A DNA stretch of 57,413 bases. Origin: a bacterium (lineage in GTDB: Bacteria; Chloroflexota; Dormibacteria; Aeolococcales; Bog-877). Positions 1 through 8,539 of this stretch are shown in pieces. A program made the position numbers and the translations under genes. The stretch spans positions 1 through 57,413 of the forward strand of contig JAKATL010000011.1 of NCBI GenBank assembly GCA_021827985.1. The letters run 5' to 3'. The notes beneath the pieces were generated by a model. The model worked only from the letters and a program-made list of their open reading frames with translations. It searched no databases and was not told the origin of the DNA. Positions within the stretch are counted from its first letter, which is position 1; each line of letters starts with the position of its first letter.

Positions 1-1118
1 TGGTCCCCTTCGTGGAGGCCAGCGAGGAGTTCAAGAGCAAGCCGACCCAGCACAGCGTCCAGACGCTGCGCGGGATCGGCATCCAGCCCGACGCCATCGT
101 CTGCCGGTCGCGGCAACCGCTGGGGGCAGGGGTCCGCGACAAGATCGCCCTCTTTGCCGACGTCGATCCATCCGCGGTGATCAGCATCCCCGACGCCCGC
201 ACCATCTACCAGGTGCCCCTCATGCTCGAGGAAAGCGGGCTCGGCAGGTACCTGGTGGAGCAGCTGGGGCTGGACGCTCCCCGCGCCGACCTCACCTCCT
301 GGGAAAGGCTGGTGGATCGGACCCTCTCGGCCGAGGACCGGGTGCTGGTCGGGATCGCCGGCAAGTATGTGGCCCTGCCGGACGCCTACATCAGCGTTAC
401 CGAGTCCCTGCGCCACGCCGCCGTGGCTCACGGGGTCGGGCTGGACATCCGCTGGATCAACACTGAGACCCTGGAGCCCGGAGATCGAGCCCCGTTCGAG
501 GGGTTGCACGGGCTGGTGATCCCGGGGGGCTTCGGCCACCGCGGGATCGAGGGCAAGATCGCGGCCTCGCACTACGCCCGGCATCACCAGCTTCCCTTCC
601 TGGGACTCTGCCTGGGCATGCAGTGCGCCTGCATCGATGTGGCCCGGGAGGCGCTGGGCACCGAGGACGCCAACAGCACGGAGTTCAACGCCTTCACCGA
701 GCATCCGGTGATCGACCTGCTGCCGGAGCAGCGGGACGTGGCGGACATGGGGGGCACCATGCGGCTGGGGCTCTATCCCTGCCGGCTCGAGCCCGGCACC
801 AAGGCTGCCGCCGCGTACGGCGAGCCGGTGGTGTATGAGCGGCATCGCCACCGCTTCGAGTTCAACAACCGCTACCGAGACGCTCTGGAGGAGGTTGGGG
901 TGGTGTTCAGCGGAACCTCCCCCACCGGAAGGCTGGTGGAGATCATGGAGCTGCGTGACCATCCCTTCTTCGTGGGCAGCCAGTTCCACCCCGAGTTCCG
1001 CTCGCGCCCGCACCGGCCCCACCCCCTTTTCCATGCCTTCATGGCCGCCTGCCTCAGCCGGGCCGGGCTTTCGATGGAGCCCGAGCTGCCCCAGGATCCG
1101 GCCGTAGCCGCCGTCTGA
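1..1118 (+). CDS. pyrG: CTP synthase, C-terminal part (5' end outside window)
   Basis: CTP synthase makes CTP from UTP, ATP and glutamine. Only the C-terminal two thirds are here; the frame is open from base 3 and starts inside the synthetase domain, with the conserved KPTQHSV stretch near its beginning. The glutamine amidotransferase class I domain follows: oxyanion strand GGFGHRG, nucleophile Cys in GLCLGMQ (codon 609-611), and the catalytic His and Glu in HPE (987-995). The stop lies 2 bases before the next start, so the radical SAM gene is probably co-transcribed. The first in-frame GTG at 12 is not the real start, because family conservation continues upstream of it. Confidence 0.95.
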   Translation, partial: VPFVEASEEFKSKPTQHSVQTLRGIGIQPDAIVCRSRQPLGAGVRDKIALFADVDPSAVISIPDARTIYQVPLMLEESGLGRYLVEQLGLDAPRADLTSWERLVDRTLSAEDRVLVGIAGKYVALPDAYISVTESLRHAAVAHGVGLDIRWINTETLEPGDRAPFEGLHGLVIPGGFGHRGIEGKIAASHYARHHQLPFLGLCLGMQCACIDVAREALGTEDANSTEFNAFTEHPVIDLLPEQRDVADMGGTMRLGLYPCRLEPGTKAAAAYGEPVVYERHRHRFEFNNRYRDALEEVGVVFSGTSPTGRLVEIMELRDHPFFVGSQFHPEFRSRPHRPHPLFHAFMAACLSRAGLSMEPELPQDPAVAAV

Positions 1119-1120
1119 GA

Positions 1121-2398
1121 GTGGCCGCGGCGTTGCGGCCGCTCCTCAGCGATCCGAGCGGCGAGATGGTGGTCGCCCCTCCGGGCTGGGAGGCCGTTGG
1201 CCAGAGTGGCCGCCGCTGGGTCGATGTCGAGAGATGGATACCCATGCCCCGGGGCACCACCCTGATGCACCTTCCCCGACGCCTGGGCCTGGCACGGCGG
1301 CCGGGAGGAGAGGTGGCCGCGGTGGCGGGGTCGCACCCCCTGCCGGTGGCAGCGGTGCTTCCGGTCGGATACCTGAGGCTCCTGTTGCCACCCCACCGTC
1401 CCGAGCCAATGGCACCGACCCTTCCCCTCTACGGGTACACCGCCGTGGCGGACCGGGACGGAGAAGTCGTGGTGGCCGCAGCCCGGACCGACGACTACCC
1501 CCCCTGGACCGGTCGTCGGCCGGGGCGCTCGCAGCTCGCCGCGGCGGTTGCCGCGCTTCAGCGGGAGCTGCCCCGCAGCGCGGTGGTGGCCCAGCTCTCG
1601 GTCTGTGCGCTGGAGCACAACTGCCTCACCGCCCAGAACACCTTTCTCGGCCACCACGAGGGTGCGCTCCCAAGCTCGGCCGCCTGCAACGCTGACTGCC
1701 TCGGCTGCATCTCCCTCCAGACCGACTCCGGTGCCCCCGCGCCCCAGCCCCGGATGCGGCGCGCCCCCACCGCCCAGGAGCTGATCGAGGTGGGGCACTC
1801 CCACCTCAGTCGCTGCGAGGCGGCGGGAGAGGCAGGGATGGTCAGCTTCGGCCAGGGCTGCGAGGGCGAGCCGCTGCTGCGGGAGCGGGTGCTGGTGCCG
1901 GTGACCGCGGAGCTCCGCCGCCACCACCCGGGGGCGACCATCCACGTCAACACCAACGCAAGCCGGCCGGGGGCCCTGCGGCGGCTGGTGGAGGCGGGGG
2001 TGAACAGCTGCCGGATCAGCGTCTTCAGCTTCCGCCAGGACCTCTTCGCCGCCTACTACCGCCCCCGGGGATATGGGATCGACCAGGTGATCCAGTCGGC
2101 CCGGCTGGCCGCATCCCTGGGAGCCCAGGTCACCGTGAACCTGCTGACCTTTCCCGGGGTCACCGACACGCCCTCGGAGGTGGCTCTCACCATGGATGTG
2201 CTCCGGGAGCTCTCGGTCGATCAGCTACAGCTCCGCACCCTGAACGGGGACCCCTCCTGGATCCTCGACCGGCTCCCGCAGCTGGAGCCGGCGGTGGGTA
2301 TGGGCGAGCTGGTGACCCAGCTCACCAGGGGTCTCCCCGGGCTCGCAGTGGGCAATTTCACACGGCCCGTGGGCGGGGTCGCGCCAGCCCTCTGCTAA
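1121..2398 (+). CDS. radical SAM protein of unknown role
   Basis: A 425-residue protein starting at GTG, 2 bases after the pyrG stop. The radical SAM cluster motif CxxxCxxC is seen as C189, C193 and C196 (CNADCLGC). It is followed by a glycine-rich GQGCEGEP segment and by strands typical of the partial TIM barrel (HVNTNASRP, ISVFSF, TVNLLTFPGVTD). The 188 residues before the cluster do not resemble a domain I recognise. Substrate unknown; its place between pyrG and rpmE/prfA hints at a translation- or nucleotide-related job, but that is inference. I see no SPASM or auxiliary cluster cysteine set at the C-terminus. Confidence 0.8.
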   Translation: MAAALRPLLSDPSGEMVVAPPGWEAVGQSGRRWVDVERWIPMPRGTTLMHLPRRLGLARRPGGEVAAVAGSHPLPVAAVLPVGYLRLLLPPHRPEPMAPTLPLYGYTAVADRDGEVVVAAARTDDYPPWTGRRPGRSQLAAAVAALQRELPRSAVVAQLSVCALEHNCLTAQNTFLGHHEGALPSSAACNADCLGCISLQTDSGAPAPQPRMRRAPTAQELIEVGHSHLSRCEAAGEAGMVSFGQGCEGEPLLRERVLVPVTAELRRHHPGATIHVNTNASRPGALRRLVEAGVNSCRISVFSFRQDLFAAYYRPRGYGIDQVIQSARLAASLGAQVTVNLLTFPGVTDTPSEVALTMDVLRELSVDQLQLRTLNGDPSWILDRLPQLEPAVGMGELVTQLTRGLPGLAVGNFTRPVGGVAPALC

Positions 2399-2410
2399 GC
2401 TGGAGCGGAG

Positions 2411-2620
2411 ATGAAAGCGAGCATCCATCCTGAGTACTTCCACGACGCGGTGGTCACCTGCTCCTGCGGGAACACCTTCACCACCGGGTCGACCCAGAGG
2501 ACCCTGCACACGGAAGTCTGCAGCGTCTGCCACCCGTTCTTCACCGGGGAGCAACGGATCGTGGACACCGGGGGTCAGGTCGAGCGCTTCCGGCGGCGCG
2601 CCCAGAAGGCCCAGCGCTAG
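2411..2620 (+). CDS. rpmE: 50S ribosomal protein L31
   Basis: A 69-residue ribosomal protein L31, starting with MKASIHPEY and ending in a basic tail. It is the zinc-binding (C+) type: cysteines lie in CSCGN near the N-terminus and in CSVCHPFF in the middle. Zinc-type L31 is the form usually replaced under zinc limitation by a C- paralogue, which is not in this window. The start codon ATG follows GGAGCGGAG. It lies 12 bases after the radical SAM gene and just ahead of prfA, a common rpmE-prfA arrangement. Confidence 0.95.
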   Translation: MKASIHPEYFHDAVVTCSCGNTFTTGSTQRTLHTEVCSVCHPFFTGEQRIVDTGGQVERFRRRAQKAQR

Positions 2621-2626
2621 GACGGG

Positions 2627-2641
2627 GCCGCCACTGGCGGC
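2627..2641 (+). terminator. small hairpin between rpmE and prfA
   Basis: GCCGCC-ACT-GGCGGC forms a perfect 6-bp stem with a 3-base loop directly ahead of the TTG at 2642. There is no T-run, so it could be an attenuator, an RNA processing site or a translational element rather than a terminator. Confidence 0.35.
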
Positions 2642-3748
2642 TTGACGGCTGAGGAGATGGCCACCCTCCCACCCAACTTGCAGACGCGGCTGGACCAGGC
2701 CCGGGAGCGACGCTTGGAGCTGGAGCGCCAGCTCCAGGACCCTGATCTCGACCCCCGAAGGCTGGAGCCGGTCGGGCGGGAGCTGGCGCAGCTCCGCCCG
2801 GTTCTGGACCTTCTGGAGAAGGCCGAGGAGGCCGACCGTCGCGCCCTGGAGGCTGAGGGGCTGGCCGCCGCCGAGTCCGACCCCGAGATGCGCGGCTTCT
2901 TGGAGGGGGAGGCGCGGCGCGAACAGGCGGCCGCGCAGGCCGCGGTTGGCGAGCTCCGGCTTCTTCTGCTGCCGGAGGATCCGGACGAGCGGCGCGACGC
3001 CGTGGTGGAGATCCGTGCCGGCACCGGGGGGGAGGAGGCGGCCCTGTTCGCCGCCGACCTCTTGCGCATGTACCTCCGCTACGGGGAGCGGCAGCGCTGG
3101 AAGGTGGAGATGATTGACAGCTCCCCCAGTGAGGCCGGGGGGTTGAAAGAGGTGGTCCTCGAGGTCCACGGCCGGTCCGCCTACGGCCACCTCCAGTTCG
3201 AAAGCGGGGTTCACCGGGTGCAGCGCGTCCCTCAGACCGAGTCCCAGGGACGGGTTCACACGTCGGCGGCCAGCGTCGTGGTGCTGCCCGAGGCCGAGGA
3301 TCTGGAGGTGGAGATCCGGGACGAGGACCTGAAGGTGGACGTCTTCCGCTCGACCGGGCCAGGCGGGCAGAGCGTCAACACCACCGACTCCGCGGTTCGG
3401 ATCACCCACCTCCCCACCGGCCTCGTGGTCACCTGTCAGGACGAGAAGTCCCAGCACAAGAACCGGGCCAAGGCACTGCGGGTGCTGCGCTCCCGCCTCT
3501 ATGACCGGATGCGCGCCGAGAAGGACCGGGAGCTGCGGGAGACCCGGCTCTCCATGGTCGGCCACGGTGACCGCAGCGAGAAGATCCGTACCTACAACTT
3601 CCGGGAAAACCGCGTCACCGACCACCGGATCGACCTCACCCTCTACCAACTCCCCCGGATCCTCGACGGGGAGCTGGAGCTCGTCGTGGATCCCCTGCGC
3701 CAGGCGGACCAGGCGCGCCGGCTGGCCGGAGCCGAGTCCGCCTCGTAA
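2642..3748 (+). CDS. prfA: peptide chain release factor 1
   Basis: Release factor 1 reads UAA/UAG in the ribosomal A site and triggers hydrolysis of peptidyl-tRNA. The 368-residue protein has the family's usual length, with an N-terminal coiled-coil domain rich in Arg/Glu, the central codon-recognition domain, and the universal GGQ motif at 241-243 (GPGGQSVN). The C-terminal part holds the RSEKIRTYNF and DHRI signatures of RF1. The start is uncertain: TTG 2642 follows a hairpin without a clear Shine-Dalgarno, while ATG 2657 has GAGGAG almost touching it. The usual downstream partner prmC is absent; a surface protein follows. Confidence 0.95.
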   Translation: MTAEEMATLPPNLQTRLDQARERRLELERQLQDPDLDPRRLEPVGRELAQLRPVLDLLEKAEEADRRALEAEGLAAAESDPEMRGFLEGEARREQAAAQAAVGELRLLLLPEDPDERRDAVVEIRAGTGGEEAALFAADLLRMYLRYGERQRWKVEMIDSSPSEAGGLKEVVLEVHGRSAYGHLQFESGVHRVQRVPQTESQGRVHTSAASVVVLPEAEDLEVEIRDEDLKVDVFRSTGPGGQSVNTTDSAVRITHLPTGLVVTCQDEKSQHKNRAKALRVLRSRLYDRMRAEKDRELRETRLSMVGHGDRSEKIRTYNFRENRVTDHRIDLTLYQLPRILDGELELVVDPLRQADQARRLAGAESAS

Positions 3749-3945
3749 CGAGGCCGTCAGGCCAGGTCACGGAACTGGGTAGTAGCGGTGACCCGGGCGT
3801 TTCTTCTTGCGTAGGGCCCGAGTGGGGGCGAAACGCGGAAGGATGGGAAGCGGGACGGCTCGACCGGATGAGGCGGTCGGAAGGGTCGTGGTCGCTGATT
3901 TGAAGAGCGGAGCCGGGGCCGTTGGCCCAGACCAAGGAGGCACGA
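3749..3945 (+). promoter_or_regulatory. possibly structured leader of the surface-protein gene
   Basis: This 197-base gap contains nested complementary segments. AGCG plus ACC (3784-3793) can pair with GGTCGCT (3890-3896) to close the element. Inside, GCGTTTC (3797-3803) pairs with GAAACGC (3830-3836), and CGACCG with CGGTCG around 3861-3879. It fits no riboswitch consensus I can recall. It may simply be GC-rich spacer. Confidence 0.3.
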
Positions 3946-5163
3946 GTGCTCAGAGCGACCAATCGGCGCTGGAAGACCTGGGCGGCGACTGGTGCCGGGG
4001 CACTCTGCCTGGCGCTCGCGCTGCCCACGGCAGTGCTTGCGGCCGGCCAGGTGGCTCCGGCCTCCAGTTCGTCCGGCTCAGGGAACCCGAACCATGAGGA
4101 CGTCTGGGTGGATAACGCCGGCCAGCCCCCCGGGCCGGGCCACGAGATGGACCCCCACCTCGCCTGCCAGGACATCAACCTCTGGGGCATCACCATGGCG
4201 GACGGCACTGGCCAGTTCACCATCGATGGCTGGCCGCCCTCGGGAAGCGGTTCCGGGGACCTTAACCATTCCGGATACAAGGAGGATCAGGCCTGGCCCG
4301 GCACCAAGGTCAACCCCTCCATGGCGACCTGGAACTACAACCAGTCCCAAGGCGGCGACCAGGTGATGGCCGTGATCAAGGTCAAGACCCTCATCGCTGA
4401 TGCCATTGCCAACGGGGACAGCCCGGTCAACGGCCAGGGCTTCCACTTCAAGCTGCAGTTCCTGCAGGACCCTCAGAAGCACAAGACGTTCTGGGTGGAC
4501 TGCCCTGGTCCGACACCGACGCCGAGCCCGTCCAGCAGCTCGACCCCGACCCCGAGCCCGTCCAGCAGCTCGACCCCGACGCCGAGCCCGTCCAGCAGCT
4601 CGACCCCGACCCCGAGCCCGTCCAGCAGCTCGACCCCGACCCCGAGCCCGTCGGGGAACCAGCCGACCCTCACCGTGGTTAAGAGCAATGACGCGGATGG
4701 GGACGGCACCTACCAGCAGACCGAGGAGGCTCCCAGCCCTGGGGCGTCGGTGCCCTTCAAGGTGGTGATCACCAACACCAGCCAGGTCATCGAGACGATC
4801 ACCGCGATCACCGACTCCTACTCTGGCACCACCGCCAACGAGTGCCAGTCGCAGGTCGGGACCCGGCTGGATCCCGGCAACTCGGTCACCTGCTCCTTCA
4901 CGATTTCCGATTACGCCCCCGCGGCCGGAAGCTCGCTGACCGACACCGTGACCGTGACGGTCACCTCGGACGGCACGTCTGTCCAGGCCGACGGGACCTC
5001 CACCGTGACGACGGCATCATCAGGAGGGAGAGTCCTGGGTGCCTCGACCGGCACCCCGGGAACCGGCGCAGGGCTGGAGATCGGCCTCACCGCGGCGCTG
5101 ATTCTCCTGGGACTGACCCTGCTTGGCCTCGGGCGCTGGGAGCGGCGCCGGGCCATCGGCTGA
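3946..5163 (+). CDS. secreted surface protein with Thr/Pro/Ser stalk and C-terminal anchor
   Basis: Start chosen at GTG 3946 because AAGGAGG (3934-3940) lies 5 bases upstream; an earlier in-frame TTG at 3922 has none. The 405-residue product has a signal peptide (RRWK, then a hydrophobic core ending PTAVLA-AG), a globular region of about 150 residues of unknown family, and a low-complexity stalk of [10 protein letters not shown] repeats. Next come a DUF11-like beta domain (starting TLTVVKSND, with the phrase TNTSQ) and a C-terminal hydrophobic helix followed by ERRR. The segment before that helix (TGTPGTGAG) resembles a sortase-like anchor but lacks a clean LPxTG. Probably displayed outside the cell; function unknown. 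Confidence 0.75.
   Translation: MLRATNRRWKTWAATGAGALCLALALPTAVLAAGQVAPASSSSGSGNPNHEDVWVDNAGQPPGPGHEMDPHLACQDINLWGITMADGTGQFTIDGWPPSGSGSGDLNHSGYKEDQAWPGTKVNPSMATWNYNQSQGGDQVMAVIKVKTLIADAIANGDSPVNGQGFHFKLQFLQDPQKHKTFWVDCPGPTPTPSPSSSSTPTPSPSSSSTPTPSPSSSSTPTPSPSSSSTPTPSPSGNQPTLTVVKSNDADGDGTYQQTEEAPSPGASVPFKVVITNTSQVIETITAITDSYSGTTANECQSQVGTRLDPGNSVTCSFTISDYAPAAGSSLTDTVTVTVTSDGTSVQADGTSTVTTASSGGRVLGASTGTPGTGAGLEIGLTAALILLGLTLLGLGRWERRRAIG
4511..4653 (+). repeat. 30-bp tandem repeat encoding the Pro/Ser/Thr stalk
   Basis: Nearly five copies of a 30-bp unit containing GAGCCCGTCCAGCAGCTCGA. Copies differ mainly at ACGCCG versus ACCCCG. The unit is a multiple of three, so copy-number change would alter stalk length without shifting frame. 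Confidence 0.9.
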
Positions 5164-5193
5164 GCCTGGGGGCGGGGGCGTGGGTCCCCGCCC

Positions 5194-6303
5194 TCATCCC
5201 TCCGGCGCCCCTGGTCGGCGGTCGGCGGGACGTTTCGGCTGGATGACCAGCCCGGGGAAGCTTCGCCGCGGGCCGCTCCAGGGCCCTGGAGGGGCGTCCA
5301 GGAGGTCAGCGAGCGCGTAGGCCGTCGACTCGTAGTTCACCCGCCACCCGTGAAAGTGCGGCCAGGCCGCCTCCCACGTGCGTTCGGTGGGGAAGCCGGC
5401 CTGTGACAGCATCTCGCAGGCGGCCTTAAACTCCGGCTCGGTCAGCTGGATCTGGTCGTCCGGACGAGGATCCGGCGGGTACGGGATCCTCATGGTGTCG
5501 CAGACTGCCCGCAGGGCTGCGTACCCCATGCGCAGGCAGGCCCGGGCTTCGACCGGCGCCGAGGCGGGGCACAAACTGAGGCACAGCGCCGCGGAGTCCA
5601 GCACCGCGAGCAACGACACGATCCACGAACGTAGGGGGTGCGGCGAGCGGAGAGTCAGGAGGACGGGGTAGGTGGAGTGGCTCTCGGCGAGGTTGGCCGC
5701 CCACTCCTCCCATCTCCGATAGAGCTCTCCCAGGCTCCCCGAGATCCCGATGAGCTGGTGGCGGATCAATATCTCCGGTCCCCAGGCCGGGGCCCCGGCC
5801 CGAAACTGGAGCAGCGTGACCAGGGTCTCGCGCCGGTTGAAGGCGGCGTAGATGGTGGGGAGGTAGGCGATCTGGACGGCGATCAGGGTGGGGCCGCTGG
5901 CCGCGGCGAGAAAGGTGAGCGCCAGTGGGCCGGGATGGTTGCTGGTGGCGAATCCCAGGGTGAAGAGGGCGGACCCGGCCAGGCGGAGCCCCCCTCCCAG
6001 CGGTTCCCCGGTCGCCGAGGAGAGCAGCAGCCCGTATCCCAAGAGCAGCGCGCCGAGCCAGGTCGCGAGCCCTCCGATGAGGATGGCCGGCCCCTGCAGC
6101 GCCAGCAGCCGGTCCTTGTCCTCGTACCGCTCCCGACGACCGGCCACCAGATTGAGGAGCCGCCGTGAGACCCGGGAGGTGGCTGTGACCACCCAGCCGT
6201 AGCCGCCTCGGGGGACCACCAGCTCTCCCACGATGCTGGCCCACGCGCCCAGAACCACGGTGGCCCCAAGGAGCCCCTCCAAGACCTGAAGGGAGGTGGT
6301 CAG
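5194..6303 (-). CDS. multi-pass membrane protein, ion-channel-like N-terminus
   Basis: About 369 residues. The N-terminal half has several hydrophobic helices (GLLGATVVLGAWASIVGEL, AILIGGLATWLGALLLGYGL), then a segment FTLGFATS that resembles a degenerate potassium-channel selectivity filter, then another helix. The C-terminal half is soluble and helical. No family name can be assigned. The likeliest start is CTG 6303, overlapping the upstream exonuclease stop as CTGA and preceded by AAGGAGG; TTG 6282 and GTG 6258 are canonical alternatives. Longer N-terminal readings run antisense-like through the exonuclease gene and are unlikely. Translational coupling to the exonuclease is expected. Confidence 0.65.
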   Translation of the reverse strand: MTTSLQVLEGLLGATVVLGAWASIVGELVVPRGGYGWVVTATSRVSRRLLNLVAGRRERYEDKDRLLALQGPAILIGGLATWLGALLLGYGLLLSSATGEPLGGGLRLAGSALFTLGFATSNHPGPLALTFLAAASGPTLIAVQIAYLPTIYAAFNRRETLVTLLQFRAGAPAWGPEILIRHQLIGISGSLGELYRRWEEWAANLAESHSTYPVLLTLRSPHPLRSWIVSLLAVLDSAALCLSLCPASAPVEARACLRMGYAALRAVCDTMRIPYPPDPRPDDQIQLTEPEFKAACEMLSQAGFPTERTWEAAWPHFHGWRVNYESTAYALADLLDAPPGPWSGPRRSFPGLVIQPKRPADRRPGAPEG

Positions 6304-7259
6304 GAGCCTCCTTCTGGGGGGGTGGCCGTCGGACGCCGCCGCCGGCCACCGCGGTGGCGCCGCCTCCTGCCGGGTGGGGCCGCCTCTCCTTCGGCCCTCG
6401 GCCTTGACTTCGGCGCTTCGACGGGGCGGGGCTCGGGAGGCATGCCGACTGCCAGGAGGTCGCCCAGGGTGCGCCACCCGTGCTCCCGCCGACCGATCTT
6501 CACCAGCTCCACGAAGCAGTCGGCGGTGGCCTCGGCATCGGCGAGGGCGAAGTGGGGCTGGCGATGGGTCACCCCCAGCCGCTCGCAGAGGCGCTCAAGG
6601 CCGATGGTGTCCCGGAGGTTGAAGAGAAAGCCCGCCACCCTGGAAGTGTCAAGGTGCAGCCGAGGCGGCGGCCGATCGAGCGCCTTGGCCACCAGCCGGG
6701 TGTCGAAGGCGTCCGCGCTGTGCTCGAGGGGCACCGCGCCCTTCGAGAACCGATGGTAGGTGAGCGCGACCCGGTGGGGCGGCGGCGCGCCGGTGAGCAT
6801 CGAGCGGGAGATGCCATGGACGCGCCTCGCATAGGGGTTGATGTGGTCGGTGGTGTGCACCAGGCTCTCGAGCAGCAGCCGGGACCCGTGGCCGTCCGCA
6901 GCGGCGTCCAGCTGGAACCGGACCGCGCCTAGCTCCACCATCCGGTGCGGAAAGTGGCCGGTGGTCTCGCAGTCGAGGGCCACGAAATCCACCTCCTCCA
7001 GGGGCGCGTCCAAAGTGGGGAGGTGGGTGCTGGCACCCACCTCGCCGTCTCGCCGCTCCACAAGCGCGATGGGGTTGTGGAAGGGCGCCAGCTCCGGGCT
7101 GCTCGGCCCCAGCCTGGGAGCCAGTCGATCCCCGGGGGCCCCTGGTCCCCGCTCCCTCCCCCAGCGCACCCGCTCCGGGCGGGGCCCGGCAGCGGTGGCG
7201 GCCTCGTCTCCCTCCTGGGAGGCGGCGCTGCCGCGGGTCGGCTCGTGCACGGACTCCAT
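6300..7259 (-). CDS. DEDDh 3'-5' exonuclease (DnaQ-like)
   Basis: A 319-residue protein; ATG 7259 was chosen because an upstream open frame would run through the divergent SIS gene. Exonuclease motif I is FVALDCETTG, motif II lies in the HSADAFDTRLVAKAL region, and motif III is HFALADAEATADCF, giving the D-E-D-D-h set of DnaQ/PolC-type proofreading nucleases. The C-terminus is a very basic Arg/Pro tail, which may bind nucleic acid. It is not fused to a polymerase or helicase, so it is probably a stand-alone repair or RNA-processing nuclease. It overlaps the following membrane protein gene by 4 bases and is divergent from the SIS gene. Confidence 0.85.
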   Translation of the reverse strand: MESVHEPTRGSAASQEGDEAATAAGPRPERVRWGRERGPGAPGDRLAPRLGPSSPELAPFHNPIALVERRDGEVGASTHLPTLDAPLEEVDFVALDCETTGHFPHRMVELGAVRFQLDAAADGHGSRLLLESLVHTTDHINPYARRVHGISRSMLTGAPPPHRVALTYHRFSKGAVPLEHSADAFDTRLVAKALDRPPPRLHLDTSRVAGFLFNLRDTIGLERLCERLGVTHRQPHFALADAEATADCFVELVKIGRREHGWRTLGDLLAVGMPPEPRPVEAPKSRPRAEGEAAPPGRRRRHRGGRRRRPTATPPEGGS

Positions 7260-7350
7260 CCTAGCCAAGGGGACCTCGGTTCGACCGGTGCGGAGTGGAG
7301 GCGGTACCCTGGCCAAGTTCTGCGGCGGCCCCATCCGGAGGTGCGGCACG

Positions 7351-8496
7351 ATGAGTCCTGACCATGACCCCTTGCCCACCGGGTTCCCCGAGTGGCGTGA
7401 GGCTCCCCCGTGGGTGATGGCTGAGATGGTGGCGTCAGAGCCGCAGCTCGCTGTGCAGATCCTGGCGGAGGGGGAGGGGAGCCTCCGGATCGCCCCCCTC
7501 ATCGCCTCCGCCCTCGCCCGCGGAGCGTTGGTGGCCGTCACCGGCTGCGGGACCAGCGAGCACGCCGCCATGGCCTTCTCCGACCTGGTGGGGAGCGCCG
7601 CCGGCCGTCGGGCCCTGGTACGCCCCCGGCAGGCGCTGGAGGCCGCCCTCGACCCGTGGACCGGGTTGTGTGTGGCGATCTCCCACGAGGGTGAGACCGC
7701 AGCCACGGTGGCGGCGATCGAGGCCGCCCGGGAGGTGGGTGCCGACACCGCCCTGATCACCGCTGCACCCGCCAGCTCAGGCGGGCGGGCGGCCCGGGCG
7801 CTGGCCAGGACCCCACAGGTGGACCGCTCCTGGTGCCACACGGTGGGTTACCTCTCGCCTATCCTGGTCGGCGCGGACGTGGCTGCCCATCTGGCCGGTT
7901 CCCAGCTCGACCCAGAGGCCGCGGGAGAGCACCTGCACCGCTGTCTGGCTGACCTCGGGCCCGGGGCGGAGCTGGCGGCGGCGGCTCTGACTCACAGCGC
8001 CACCGTGACCTGCGTGGGTGGCGCCGCCGACTACGTGGCGGCTAGGGAGCTGGCCCTGAAGATCGCCGAGGGGTCCCGGGTCCCGGCGCTTGGCCATCAG
8101 CTGGAGACGTTCCTCCACGGCCACCTGGCGGCCGTGGACTCTTCATCTGCGGTGGTGGCCGTGCTGGCCGACCCGGATGCCGGCCCCCACCTGCTGGAGC
8201 GCACCCGTCAGGTACTGGCCGCAGCCCGCATGGTGGGAGCCAGGGCGATCCTCATCGCCGGGCCGTTCGTGCCAGTGGACTTTGCCGCGCCACTGCTCTC
8301 CACGCCGGCCCTGCGCCTCCCACCCGCCGCCAGGCTCGACCCGAGGGTGGCGGCCACCCTGGGCGCCGCCATGGGGATCCAGCTGCTGGCGCTGGACCTG
8401 GCCACGGCGAGGGGGACCAATCCCGACCTCATCCGGCGGGAGGAGCTCGCCTACCGGGAGGCCGCCGCCCAGGCCGAGGGGGCCATCACTTTCTGA
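7351..8496 (+). CDS. SIS-domain protein (GlmS isomerase-like)
   Basis: A 381-residue protein with two sugar isomerase (SIS) modules like the C-terminal half of glucosamine-6-phosphate synthase: VAVTGCGTSEHAA and ISHEGETAATVAA in the first, ELALKIAEGSRVPALGHQ in the second. The glutaminase domain is missing, so it probably acts as a phosphosugar isomerase/deaminase or binding protein. Start ATG 7351 follows GGAGG. An upstream open frame from 6838 is antisense to the exonuclease and is not used. It lies directly ahead of hemA but the gap carries its own -10-like box. Confidence 0.8.
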   Translation: MSPDHDPLPTGFPEWREAPPWVMAEMVASEPQLAVQILAEGEGSLRIAPLIASALARGALVAVTGCGTSEHAAMAFSDLVGSAAGRRALVRPRQALEAALDPWTGLCVAISHEGETAATVAAIEAAREVGADTALITAAPASSGGRAARALARTPQVDRSWCHTVGYLSPILVGADVAAHLAGSQLDPEAAGEHLHRCLADLGPGAELAAAALTHSATVTCVGGAADYVAARELALKIAEGSRVPALGHQLETFLHGHLAAVDSSSAVVAVLADPDAGPHLLERTRQVLAAARMVGARAILIAGPFVPVDFAAPLLSTPALRLPPAARLDPRVAATLGAAMGIQLLALDLATARGTNPDLIRREELAYREAAAQAEGAITF

Positions 8497-8523
8497 TCCC
8501 CCCTCGCCGTGGGCGGCACAGTC

Positions 8524-8529
8524 TATACT
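8524..8529 (+). promoter_or_regulatory. -10 box for hemA
   Basis: TATACT ends 10 bases before the hemA TTG start. The same hexamer precedes tatA. If used, transcription would begin a few bases before the start codon, giving an almost leaderless mRNA. I see no good -35. Confidence 0.5.
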
Positions 8530-8539
8530 CGATCTTGGG

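Noticed and set aside
872..1945. Long minus-strand open frame
   Set aside because: Antisense to pyrG and the radical SAM gene; Arg/Gly/His-rich translation with no motif, a GC-rich shadow.
2225..3649. 474-codon minus-strand frame
   Set aside because: Lies opposite rpmE and prfA, whose sense products are unmistakable.
4511..4653. CRISPR-like regular repeat
   Set aside because: Tandem 30-bp units without spacers, encoding a protein stalk. No CRISPR array or cas gene was seen anywhere.
7260..7841. N-terminal extension of the exonuclease to 7841
   Set aside because: Runs antisense through the SIS-domain gene and has low-complexity sequence; ATG 7259 fits the family.
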